Origin: DATCSE01 sp036568605
GTDB lineage: Bacteria > Pseudomonadota > Gammaproteobacteria > Burkholderiales > Burkholderiaceae_C
Assembly: GCA_036568605.1 (NCBI GenBank)
Contig: DATCSE010000568.1
Coordinates: forward strand, 1 to 15,859
Length of the DNA: 15,859 nt
Reading direction: 5' to 3'
In this document: piece by piece, positions 7,526-14,198 of the stretch
Layout: every line of letters begins with the position of its first letter
Position numbering within the stretch: position 1 is the stretch's first letter
The notes under the pieces: generated by a model
The model's input: the letters and a program-made list of their open reading frames with translations, nothing else
Databases searched by the model: none
What the model was told of the DNA's origin: nothing
Translations under genes and position numbers: made by a program

Positions 7526-7542
7526 TTCGACGGAGCAACCCG

Positions 7543-8277
7543 ATGCAGATCCGCGTGATCAACCCCAACACGACGGCCTCGATGACCGCGAAGATCGGTG
7601 CGGCCGCCACGGCCGCCGCAGCGGGCGGCACCCGCATCGTCGCGGTCCAGCCCAGCTTCGGCGCCGGCTCGATCGAAGACCACCTCGACGACGTCTGGGC
7701 CGCCGCCGGCGTCACCGAACAAGTGCAGCTCGGCGAGGCCGCGGGCGCCGATGCCCACGTGATCGCCTGCTTCGGCGACCCGGGCCTGCACGCCGCGCGC
7801 GAGATTGCCCGTGGCCCGGTCATCGGCATCGCCGAAGCCGCGTTCCATGCGGCCGCGCTGCTCGCGACCGGCTTCTCGGTCGTCACGACGCTGACGCGCA
7901 CCTGCGTGATCGCCGAGCATCTGGTGCTGCAGTACGGCTTCGAGCGCCGCTGCAAGGGCATCCACGGCACCGACATCGCCGTGCTCGAGCTCGAGGATCC
8001 GGCCAGCGACGCTTACACACGCGTTCGCGACGCCGCCGCGCACGCGCTGGTGCACGACCGCTCCGGCGCGATCGTGCTGGGCTGCGCCGGCATGACCGAC
8101 CTGTGCCGGCGGCTGCAAGACGAACTGGGCGTGCCGGTGATCGACGGCGTCGCCGCAGCCGTCAAGCTCGCGGAGAGCCTGGTCTCGCTGGGGCTTGCGA
8201 CCAGCAAGCGCGGCGACTATGCGGCGCCGATCGCGAAGCGCTATGTGGGGATTGCGAGCCCGTATTCGCCGCCGTGA
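7543..8277 (+). CDS. Hydantoin/allantoin (Asp/Glu) racemase family protein
   Basis: A 244-residue cytoplasmic racemase of the Asp/Glu/hydantoin family. The start MQIRVINPNTTASMT is typical of HyuE/HpxA-like members. The two catalytic cysteines are present at mirror positions: Cys76 in VIACFGDPG and Cys181 in VLGCAGM. They act as the two proton-shuttling thiols of a cofactor-independent racemase. The ATG at 7543 has GGAG 7 bases upstream. The gene is divergent from the ABC operon and shares its palindromic control region. With the PuuE-like hydrolase it suggests racemisation of a chiral cyclic amide before ring opening. Allantoin, hydantoin and simple amino acids are all possible substrates. 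Confidence 0.87.
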   Translation: MQIRVINPNTTASMTAKIGAAATAAAAGGTRIVAVQPSFGAGSIEDHLDDVWAAAGVTEQVQLGEAAGADAHVIACFGDPGLHAAREIARGPVIGIAEAAFHAAALLATGFSVVTTLTRTCVIAEHLVLQYGFERRCKGIHGTDIAVLELEDPASDAYTRVRDAAAHALVHDRSGAIVLGCAGMTDLCRRLQDELGVPVIDGVAAAVKLAESLVSLGLATSKRGDYAAPIAKRYVGIASPYSPP

Positions 8278-8301
8278 GGTGCGCGTGGGCCCTCACCCCA
8301 G

Positions 8302-8322
8302 CCCTCTCCCAGAGGGAGCGGG
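8302..8322. terminator. Intergenic hairpin of a dispersed-repeat type, possible bidirectional terminator
   Basis: CCCTCTCCC (8302-8310) and GGGAGCGGG (8314-8322) form a 9-pair stem with one mismatch around an AGA loop. It sits in the 50-base gap between the convergent racemase and metallopeptidase genes. The left flank CCCTCACCCCAGCCCTCTCCC (8290-8310) resembles a short repeat that I recall from many proteobacterial intergenic regions. It lacks a T-tract, so terminator function is uncertain. Confidence 0.5.
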
Positions 8323-8327
8323 TGTCC

Positions 8328-9272
8328 TCAGTCGAACGCCGGCACGACGCCGTCGCGCAGCTGCTCGCGCGTCGCCTCGAAGTCGGGCAACACCGAACGG
8401 ACCACGTCCCAGAACCGCGGGCTGTGATCCATGTGGCGCAGGTGCGCGAGCTCGTGCGCGACGACATAGTCGATGCTCGACATCGCGAAGTGGATCAGCC
8501 GCCAGTTCAGGCGGATCGAGCCGTCGGCGCTGGCGCTTCCCCAGCGCGTCTGCGCCGACGACAGGCTGAGCCGCGTGCAGGTCACGCGCAGCTGCTCGGC
8601 GTAGTGGCGGATGCGCTCCTCGAACACGCGGCGCGCCTGGCGTTGCAGCCAGCTCTGCACCGCGTCGCGGATCTGCTCGGGTGCGGCCTGCTGCGGCAGG
8701 CCGACGTGCAGCGTCAGCCGCGGCACCCCGGGCAGCGCCTGCGCGTCGGTGTTCAGCACCGCGCCGGTCGCCCGGCTGTCGAGCACGACGATCACGGTCT
8801 CGCCGAGGAACGGGATCGTCGTGCCGTCGCGCCACTCGACCTTGGCCTCGGCCAGGCGCTGCGTGCGCTCCTGCTGCTCGCGCAGCTTGCGCAGGATCCA
8901 CGCGCCCTTCTCGCGCAGCCCCGATTCGATCTCGGCGATGCCGACCCAGCGCGGCGCGTTCACGCTCAGGCCTTCGGGCCCGACGATGAAGCCGATCGTG
9001 CGGCGCCGCACGCGCTTCAGCGCATAGGCGACCGTGTGCTCCTGCAGCCGGATCTCGCGGTCGGCCTGCGGGTGGCGGAAGACGGCCGGCGCGAGCACGC
9101 TGGCCAGCGGGACGGCGGCCGGCTCGGGCGTGGCCGCCTGTACGGGCTCCAGCCCGAGTCCCGGTTCAGACGCCGGTGCCGCAACCGCGGATTGCGGCAG
9201 CGGCGCCGAGACGCCCTCGTCGAACAGGCCCAGCTGCCGGGCGTCCAACGATGCGGCGCGCGGCTTCGCCAC
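8328..9272 (-). CDS. YgjP-type zinc metallopeptidase (M48-like, DUF45)
   Basis: A 314-residue predicted zinc metalloprotease. The C-terminal half holds the YgjP-like domain with VVAHELAHLRHMDHSPRFW at 270-288: His273, Glu274 and His277 form HExxH, and His283 is the likely third ligand. The upstream TRWGSAS at 242-248 is the usual RWGSCS motif with Ala in place of Cys. The first 65 residues form a low-complexity Ala/Pro-rich extension. The start is taken as GTG at 9272, 2 bases after the plsC stop; this is the least certain part of the call. It is the last gene of the lnt-glyQS-gmhB-plsC operon, as commonly seen in Burkholderiales. The cellular substrate is unknown. Confidence 0.83.
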   Translation of the reverse strand: MAKPRAASLDARQLGLFDEGVSAPLPQSAVAAPASEPGLGLEPVQAATPEPAAVPLASVLAPAVFRHPQADREIRLQEHTVAYALKRVRRRTIGFIVGPEGLSVNAPRWVGIAEIESGLREKGAWILRKLREQQERTQRLAEAKVEWRDGTTIPFLGETVIVVLDSRATGAVLNTDAQALPGVPRLTLHVGLPQQAAPEQIRDAVQSWLQRQARRVFEERIRHYAEQLRVTCTRLSLSSAQTRWGSASADGSIRLNWRLIHFAMSSIDYVVAHELAHLRHMDHSPRFWDVVRSVLPDFEATREQLRDGVVPAFD

Positions 9273-9274
9273 GA

Positions 9275-10051
9275 TCAGGCCACCCCGGCGGCCGCCGAGG
9301 CCGTGGCCGCGGCCGGCGGATACGCCTGCGGGTCGAGGCGGCGCATCTCGCCCTCGATCCAGCGTTCGACCTCGCGCATCAGCTCGTCCGGCTCGCGCCC
9401 GACCGACGGGATAGGCTTGCCGATCGACACGTCGATCACGCCCGGCGTCAGCACGAAGCTTTTGCGCGGCCAGCAGCGCGCCGAGGTCACCGCGATCGGC
9501 AGCACCGGCGTGCCAGTCGTCACCGCGAGCCGCGTGCCGCCGTTCTTGTAGACGCCCTGGCTGCCGCGCGGCGTGCGCGTGCCCTCGGGGAACATGATGA
9601 CCCAGTTGCCCTGCGCCATGAAGCGCCGCCCCTGCTCGGCGACGCGGCTCCACGCCTCGGTGCGCTTGCTGCGATCGATGTGGATCATGTCCAGCCGCGC
9701 CATCGCCCAGCCGAAGAACGGAATCATCAGCAGCTCGCGCTTGAACACGTAGCACAGCGGGTGCGGCATCAGGCACGGGAACGCAAACGTCTCCCAGGTG
9801 GACTGGTGCTTGGGCAGCAGGATCACCGGCGAGTCGGGCAGGTTCTCCAGGCCATGAAGCCGCGCACGCACGCCGCAGATCACGCGCGCGCCCCAGATCG
9901 CGATGCGCAGCCAGACGATGGTGAACCAGTACAGCCGCGTGCCGCGCACGAAGATCGACAACAGCATCACCGCGATCGCATACGGCACGACGGTGACGAC
10001 CAGCCACAGCACGAAGACCGCCGAGCGCACGGCGGCAAGGGCACGGGCCAT
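9275..10051 (-). CDS. plsC: 1-acyl-sn-glycerol-3-phosphate acyltransferase (PlsC)
   Basis: A 258-residue inner-membrane acyltransferase that makes phosphatidic acid in phospholipid synthesis. Two N-terminal hydrophobic segments (residues 10-34 and 40-60) precede the LPLAT domain. Motif I is KHQSTWE at 81-87, an HX4E variant of the usual HX4D. Motif III, FPEGTR, is at 154-159, and VLPIAV follows near 184. KHQSTWE is, as I recall, normal among betaproteobacterial PlsC proteins. The ATG at 10051 overlaps the gmhB stop by one base (TGATG), so the two are translationally coupled. Confidence 0.9.
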   Translation of the reverse strand: MARALAAVRSAVFVLWLVVTVVPYAIAVMLLSIFVRGTRLYWFTIVWLRIAIWGARVICGVRARLHGLENLPDSPVILLPKHQSTWETFAFPCLMPHPLCYVFKRELLMIPFFGWAMARLDMIHIDRSKRTEAWSRVAEQGRRFMAQGNWVIMFPEGTRTPRGSQGVYKNGGTRLAVTTGTPVLPIAVTSARCWPRKSFVLTPGVIDVSIGKPIPSVGREPDELMREVERWIEGEMRRLDPQAYPPAAATASAAAGVA

Positions 10052-10659
10052 CAGTCCAGTCTCCCGAAGCCCGAGTCGTGGTCGCCGGTCGCGCCGCGAT
10101 CCTCGCGTTCGCGCTGCACCAGGTATTCGGCGAACGCGGCGAGGTCGGCATGCACCACCGTGCCGGGCACCTGGGCGCACAGCGCGGCGAGCTGCGCCTC
10201 GTCGAGCCGCGCGCCCTTGCCGGTGCGCACGAGGTGCGGGCGGCAGCCGACCGAGACGCCGGCCTGCAGGTCGCGCAGCGTGTCGCCGACCACCGGCACG
10301 TCGCGCAGCGACATGCCGAAGCGTTCGCCGATCTGCTCGAACAGGCCCGGCAGCGGCTTGCGGCAGGTGCACGACTCGTCCGGCGCATGCGGGCAGAAGA
10401 ACACCGCGTCGATGCGGCCGCCCTGCTTCGCGAGCAGCTGGTTCATCTTGGTGTGCATCGCGTTCAGCGTCGCCATGTCGAAGGTGCCGCGACCCAGCCC
10501 GGACTGGTTGGTCGCGACCACCGTGTGCCAGCCGGCATGGTTCAGGCGCGCGATCGCCTCGAGCGCACCGGGAATCGGCACCCATTCTTCCGGCGACTTC
10601 ACGTAGTCGTCGCGGTCTTCATTGATCGTGCCGTCGCGGTCGAGGATGACGAGTTTCAT
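10051..10659 (-). CDS. gmhB: D-glycero-beta-D-manno-heptose 1,7-bisphosphate 7-phosphatase (GmhB)
   Basis: A 202-residue HAD-family phosphatase that removes the 7-phosphate from heptose 1,7-bisphosphate in ADP-heptose synthesis for lipopolysaccharide core. It has the nucleophile motif LDRDGT (Asp7, Asp9), ATNQSG at 49-54, and the zinc-binding cluster Cys89, His91, Cys97, Cys99 (FFCPHAPDESCTCRKP). Lys101 and GDTLRD (125-130) complete the active site. The ATG at 10659 is supported by the canonical start MKLVILDRDGT. In related genomes gmhB usually follows glyS directly; here a small foreign-looking cassette sits between them and its second frame overlaps the gmhB start. Confidence 0.92.
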   Translation of the reverse strand: MKLVILDRDGTINEDRDDYVKSPEEWVPIPGALEAIARLNHAGWHTVVATNQSGLGRGTFDMATLNAMHTKMNQLLAKQGGRIDAVFFCPHAPDESCTCRKPLPGLFEQIGERFGMSLRDVPVVGDTLRDLQAGVSVGCRPHLVRTGKGARLDEAQLAALCAQVPGTVVHADLAAFAEYLVQREREDRGATGDHDSGFGRLD

Positions 10660-10742
10660 GGGTTCGTATGGGCTTCCATGCCACGATCAATCGTGACCAC
10701 CGCAGATGCTCGCAACACGTGCTCGAGCTCTTCGCGTGTCAT
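10656..10742 (-). pseudogene. 28-codon stub of the second gene of a toxin-antitoxin-like pair
   Basis: Starting at an ATG that overlaps the preceding stop (ATGA at 10742-10739), the frame reads MTREELEHVLRASAVVTIDR, then 8 more residues, and stops at 10656-10658. It thus overlaps the gmhB ATG. The first 17-20 residues resemble the conserved N-terminus (MTREQLEH-IRAA...) of a nucleotidyltransferase-like protein (DUF6036 type, from memory) that often follows homologues of the 109-residue gene. The remaining roughly 150 or more residues are absent. I read it as a truncated remnant, possibly kept as a coupling ORF for gmhB. Too short to be certain. Confidence 0.5.
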
Positions 10743-11068
10743 TCGTTATCTCGTGCTTCGCGCAGCATCCGATTGCGCTCAGCCACCGAAACGAATCGCC
10801 CGAGCGGCGAGACGCTGCGCAGGACTGCCGCGTGGTCGCCGGCCGCACACACGACCTGTTCGACTGCGTCGACACCTTCGTCGAGCAAGCGATCCCACTC
10901 ATCCCAATATGGATCGCATGAGGCCGGTCGCTGCTGCGCCTGGGCACGCCAACGCCGAATCACGTCGCGAGCCTCATGCAGACGCTCGGGCTGCTCGCGC
11001 AGCCGCGCCACGGCCAATCGATGCGCCGCGAGCGAGAACCGTTCGATGCGATCGTGATGAGGATCCAT
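10739..11068 (-). CDS. Small uncharacterised protein, probable first gene of a toxin-antitoxin-like module
   Basis: A 109-residue charged, mostly helical protein. It opens MDPHHDRIERFSLAAHRLAV, followed by a helix rich in Arg and Glu to RRW at 38-40. PYWDEWDRLL lies at 53-62, and LRSVSPLGRF then AERNRMLRE form the C-terminus. The pattern (PH-RIE-LSLA-HR-VA, ...RW, ...EW..LL, ...LRxSSPFxG, ...ER) recalls a small family usually encoded just upstream of a nucleotidyltransferase-like partner. Function is not established, and the family match is by memory. G+C and codon use are lower and less biased than in the flanking glyS and gmhB, which suggests transfer. It starts 25 bases after glyS and overlaps the partner stub by 4 bases. 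Confidence 0.68.
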   Translation of the reverse strand: MDPHHDRIERFSLAAHRLAVARLREQPERLHEARDVIRRWRAQAQQRPASCDPYWDEWDRLLDEGVDAVEQVVCAAGDHAAVLRSVSPLGRFVSVAERNRMLREARDNE

Positions 11069-11093
11069 GACCGCAATTATCGGTTCGTCCCGG

Positions 11094-13214
11094 TCAAGTC
11101 GCGAGCTTCGACAGGTCGGCCACGCGGTTCATCGCCGCATGCAGCTGCGCCAGCAGCCCGAGCCGGTTCGCGCGCAGCGCCGGGTCCTCGGCGTTGACCA
11201 TCACCGATTCGAAGAACGCGTCGACCGGCTCGCGCAGCGCGGCGAGCGCGCGCAGCGAACCGGTGTAGTCGCCGCGGTCGAAGCTCTGGTCGGCCGTCGG
11301 CTTCACCGCCACCAGGGCCTGGCTCAGCGCCGACTCGGCGGGCTCCTTCAGCAGCGCCGGCTGCACGGTCGCGTCGACCGCGCCCTCGGCCTTCTTCAGG
11401 ATGTTGCCGACCCGCTTGTTCGCGGCCGCGAGCGACGCGGCCTCGGGCAGTGCGGCGAATGCGCGCACCGCGGCCAGCCGCGCGCTGACGTCGGCCAGCC
11501 GCATCGGGCGCAGCGACAGCACCGCGTCGACCTCCTGCGCGCTGTAGCCCTGCTCGCGCAGGCTGCCGGCCAGGCGCTCGTAGATGAAGTCGATCAGCTG
11601 CGCGGGCGCGAGCTTCTCGGTGAGCAGCGGGCCCATCGCCTGCGCGCCGATGCCGACCAGCCGGTCCAGGTCGATCGCGACCTCGCGCTCGATCAGCATC
11701 CGGACCACGCCCAGCGCATGTCGGCGCAGCGCGAACGGATCCTTGTCGCCGGTCGGCATCTGGCCGACGCCGAACAGGCCGATCAGCGTCTCGAGCTTGT
11801 CGGCCAGCGCGACGACCAGGCCGACATCGCCGCGCGGCAGCGCATCGCCGGCGAAGCGCGGCTTGTAGTGGTCCTCGATCGCTTCGGCGACCGCACCGGG
11901 CTCGCCGTCGTGGCGCGCGTAGTAGCCGCCCATCACGCCCTGCAGCTCGGGAAACTCGCCGACCATGTCGGTCAGCAGATCGCCCTTCGCGAGCAGCGCG
12001 GCGCGGTCGACCAACGGGCCCAGCGGCTCGCCGGGGAACGCCTGCTCGGCGATCGCCTTCGCGATCGCGCGCACACGCTGCACCCGCTCGCCCTGCGAGC
12101 CGAGCTTGCCGTGATAGACGACCTTCGCGAGCCCGTCGACGCGCGCGGCGAGCGGCTTCTTGCGGTCCTGGTCGTAGAAGAACTTCGCATCGGCCAGGCG
12201 CGGGCGCACGACGCGCTCGTTGCCTTCGACGATGCGGCTCGCATCGGCGGGCCGGATGTTGCTGACCACGAGGAACCGGTTCGTCAGCGCGCCGTTCGCA
12301 TCGACCAGCGGGAAGTACTTCTGGTTCGCCTTCATCGTCAGGATCAGGCACTCGGACGGCACCGCCAGGAAGTCCGGTTCGAAGTGGCAGACCAGCACGT
12401 TGGGCCGCTCGACCAGCGCGGTGACCTCGTCGAGCAGCGCGTCGTCGTCGACCGGCTTCAGCCCCTGCGCCGCCGCGGCGGCGTCGAGCTGGCGCACGAT
12501 CTCGGCGCGCCGCTCGGCGAAGCTCGCGAGCACCGCGCCCTCATCGCGCAACTGCACAGCGTAGCCATCGGCGTCATGCAGATCGATCGCGTCGGCCTTC
12601 GCTTCGAAGCGGTGGCCGTGCGTGGTCCGGCCAGCGGTCAGGCCCAGCGAGCGCACCGGCACGACCTCGCGGCCATGCAGCGCGACCAGCGCATGCGCGG
12701 GACGCACGAAGTTCACGCTGGTCCAGCCGTCGGCCAGCTGGTACTGCATGACCTTCGGGATCGGCAGCTTCGCGAGCGTCTCATCGAGCGCCTTCTGCAG
12801 CCCTTCGGCGAGTGTCGCGCCGGCCACGACGCTGTCGTGGAACAGGGCTTCGGCCTTGCCGTCGGGTTGGCGCTTCAACGACGGCACCACCGACACATCG
12901 AGCCCGAGCGCGGCGAGCTTCTTCACGAGCGCCGGCGTCGGCTGGCCGTTCGCATCGAGCGCGACGGCGACCGGCATCAGCTTCTGCGACATCGGCCGAT
13001 CCGCGGCGCGCGGCGCGACACCCTCGACATGCACCGCGAGGCGACGCGGCGATGCGAACGACGTGACCTGGGCCTGCGCGTCGGCCAGCCCGTCGGCCTT
13101 CAGCCGCTGGGCCAGCACATCGGCGAACGCATCGCCGAGCCGCTTCAGCGACTTCGGCGGCAACTCCTCGACGAACAGCTCGACGAGCAGGTTCTGCGTG
13201 CTGCTGCCGCTCAT
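11094..13214 (-). CDS. glyS: Glycine--tRNA ligase beta subunit (GlyS)
   Basis: A 706-residue beta subunit of the bacterial alpha2beta2 glycyl-tRNA synthetase. It opens NLLVELFVEELPPKSLKRLG, the family hallmark. It contains VTSFASPRRLAVHVEGV, FVRPAHALVALHG and THGHRF, then ILTMKANQKYFPL and FLVVSNI in the central domain, and the HD-like segment KADLLTDMVGEFPELQG-type sequence (here GDLLTDMVGEFPELQG). A C-terminal DALR-type anticodon-binding domain covers about the last 110 residues (AANKRVGNILKKAEG). Length is normal. The ATG at 13214 overlaps the glyQ stop as ATGA, giving equal synthesis of both subunits. Confidence 0.97.
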   Translation of the reverse strand: MSGSSTQNLLVELFVEELPPKSLKRLGDAFADVLAQRLKADGLADAQAQVTSFASPRRLAVHVEGVAPRAADRPMSQKLMPVAVALDANGQPTPALVKKLAALGLDVSVVPSLKRQPDGKAEALFHDSVVAGATLAEGLQKALDETLAKLPIPKVMQYQLADGWTSVNFVRPAHALVALHGREVVPVRSLGLTAGRTTHGHRFEAKADAIDLHDADGYAVQLRDEGAVLASFAERRAEIVRQLDAAAAAQGLKPVDDDALLDEVTALVERPNVLVCHFEPDFLAVPSECLILTMKANQKYFPLVDANGALTNRFLVVSNIRPADASRIVEGNERVVRPRLADAKFFYDQDRKKPLAARVDGLAKVVYHGKLGSQGERVQRVRAIAKAIAEQAFPGEPLGPLVDRAALLAKGDLLTDMVGEFPELQGVMGGYYARHDGEPGAVAEAIEDHYKPRFAGDALPRGDVGLVVALADKLETLIGLFGVGQMPTGDKDPFALRRHALGVVRMLIEREVAIDLDRLVGIGAQAMGPLLTEKLAPAQLIDFIYERLAGSLREQGYSAQEVDAVLSLRPMRLADVSARLAAVRAFAALPEAASLAAANKRVGNILKKAEGAVDATVQPALLKEPAESALSQALVAVKPTADQSFDRGDYTGSLRALAALREPVDAFFESVMVNAEDPALRANRLGLLAQLHAAMNRVADLSKLAT

Positions 13215-14140
13215 GCCGTCGCCGCCTTCTTCTCGAGTGCGGCCTTCACCTCGTCGCCCCAGGCCTTGGGCGCCATCGGGAAGCCGAGCCGCGCGCGGCT
13301 CTCGAGGTAGCTCTGCGCGACGTTCTTCGCGAGGTTGCGGATCCGGCCGATGTAGGCCGCGCGCTCGGTCACGCTGATCGCGCCGCGCGCGTCGAGCAAA
13401 TTGAACGTGTGGCCGGCCTTCAGCAGCTGTTCGTAGGCCGGCAGCGCGAGCTTCTGTTCCATCAGGTATTTGGACTGCTTCTCGTGGGCACCGAACGCGG
13501 CGAGCAGGAACTCGACGTCGCTGTGCTCGAAGTTGTAGGTGCTCTGTTCGACTTCGTTCTGGTGGTAGACGTCGCGGTAGGTGATGCCCGGCGCCCACTC
13601 GAGATCGAAGATGCTCTCCTTGCCCTGGATGTACATCGCCAGACGTTCGAGCCCGTAGGTGATTTCGCCGGTGATCGGCTTGCAATCGATGCCGCCGACC
13701 TGCTGGAAGTACGTGAACTGCGTGACTTCCATGCCGTTGAGCCAGACCTCCCAGCCCAGGCCCCAGCAGCCCAGCGTCGGGTTCTCCCAATCGTCCTCGA
13801 CGAAGCGCACGTCGTTGGCCTTCAGATCGAACCCCAGCGCCGCCAGCGACCCGAGGTACAGCTCGAGGATGTTGGCCGGCGCGGGCTTCAGCACGACCTG
13901 GTACTGGTAGTAGTGCTGCCGGCGGTTCGGGTTCTCGCCGTAGCGGCCGTCCTTGGGGCGGCGGCTGGGCTGCACGTAAGCGGCCTTCCACGGCTCGGGG
14001 CCGATCGCGCGCAGGAAGGTCGCGGTGTGGCTGGTGCCGGCGCCGACTTCCATGTCATAGGGCTGCAGCAGCGCGCAGCCTTGCGCGGCCCAATAGTCCT
14101 GCAGTTTGAGGATGAGTTGTTGAAAGCTGAGCATCGGCAT
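13211..14140 (-). CDS. glyQ: Glycine--tRNA ligase alpha subunit (GlyQ)
   Basis: A 309-residue catalytic alpha subunit that forms glycyl-adenylate and charges tRNA-Gly. Hallmarks are LSFQQLILKLQDYW at the start, QPYDMEVGAGTSHTATFLRA, the QPSRRPKDGRYGENPNR block, FVEDDWENPTLGCWGLGWEV, and QVGGIDCKPITGEITYGLER. Two ATGs, at 14140 and 14134, give MPMLSFQQ or MLSFQQ; neither has a good Shine-Dalgarno. The longer one is reported, but the shorter matches the usual family start. It lies 58 bases after lnt and overlaps glyS by 4 bases. Confidence 0.96.
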   Translation of the reverse strand: MPMLSFQQLILKLQDYWAAQGCALLQPYDMEVGAGTSHTATFLRAIGPEPWKAAYVQPSRRPKDGRYGENPNRRQHYYQYQVVLKPAPANILELYLGSLAALGFDLKANDVRFVEDDWENPTLGCWGLGWEVWLNGMEVTQFTYFQQVGGIDCKPITGEITYGLERLAMYIQGKESIFDLEWAPGITYRDVYHQNEVEQSTYNFEHSDVEFLLAAFGAHEKQSKYLMEQKLALPAYEQLLKAGHTFNLLDARGAISVTERAAYIGRIRNLAKNVAQSYLESRARLGFPMAPKAWGDEVKAALEKKAATA

Positions 14141-14198
14141 CGAGGCTGGGCAAGCGGCCTGCACGAGAACCCTCGCGCACGCCGGAAAAGCTCGAATT

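Larger units (their letters stand above)
7308..7542. other. Divergent regulatory region between the ABC operon and the racemase gene
   Basis: A 235-base intergenic region. It holds a 34-base palindrome near the racemase side, a weaker related element next to the ATPase start, and the racemase Shine-Dalgarno GGAG at 7532-7535. The TATACA inside the palindrome could be a -10 element, so repressor and RNA polymerase may compete, but no strong -35 was recognised. The stretch at 7330-7490 shows no convincing ORF, hairpin or RNA motif. Confidence 0.7.

Noticed and set aside
7308..7976. N-terminal extension of the ABC ATPase through the intergenic region
   Set aside because: The frame is open only because of high G+C. 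It crosses the palindrome and the racemase gene, while the ATG at 7307 gives a standard PotA-like start.
6315..9551. Very long plus-strand open frame (over 1000 codons) opposite the ABC genes and beyond
   Set aside because: It runs antisense through several well-supported genes and the intergenic region. The translation is Arg/Ala/Gln-rich with no domains, which is typical of G+C-rich shadow frames.
9800..9810. HX4E instead of HX4D in PlsC as a possible inactivating change
   Set aside because: KHQSTWE is, as I recall, a common variant in betaproteobacterial PlsC, and the FPEGTR motif is intact, so this is not evidence of loss of function.
10706..10921. Short plus-strand ORF opposite the 109-codon gene
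   Set aside because: It has no ribosome binding site, is antisense to the better-supported small gene, and is against the direction of the operon.
11067..13310. 747-codon plus-strand open frame opposite glyS
   Set aside because: It is the exact antisense of a clear glyS gene and has low-complexity Arg/His/Gln-rich composition, so it is a shadow.
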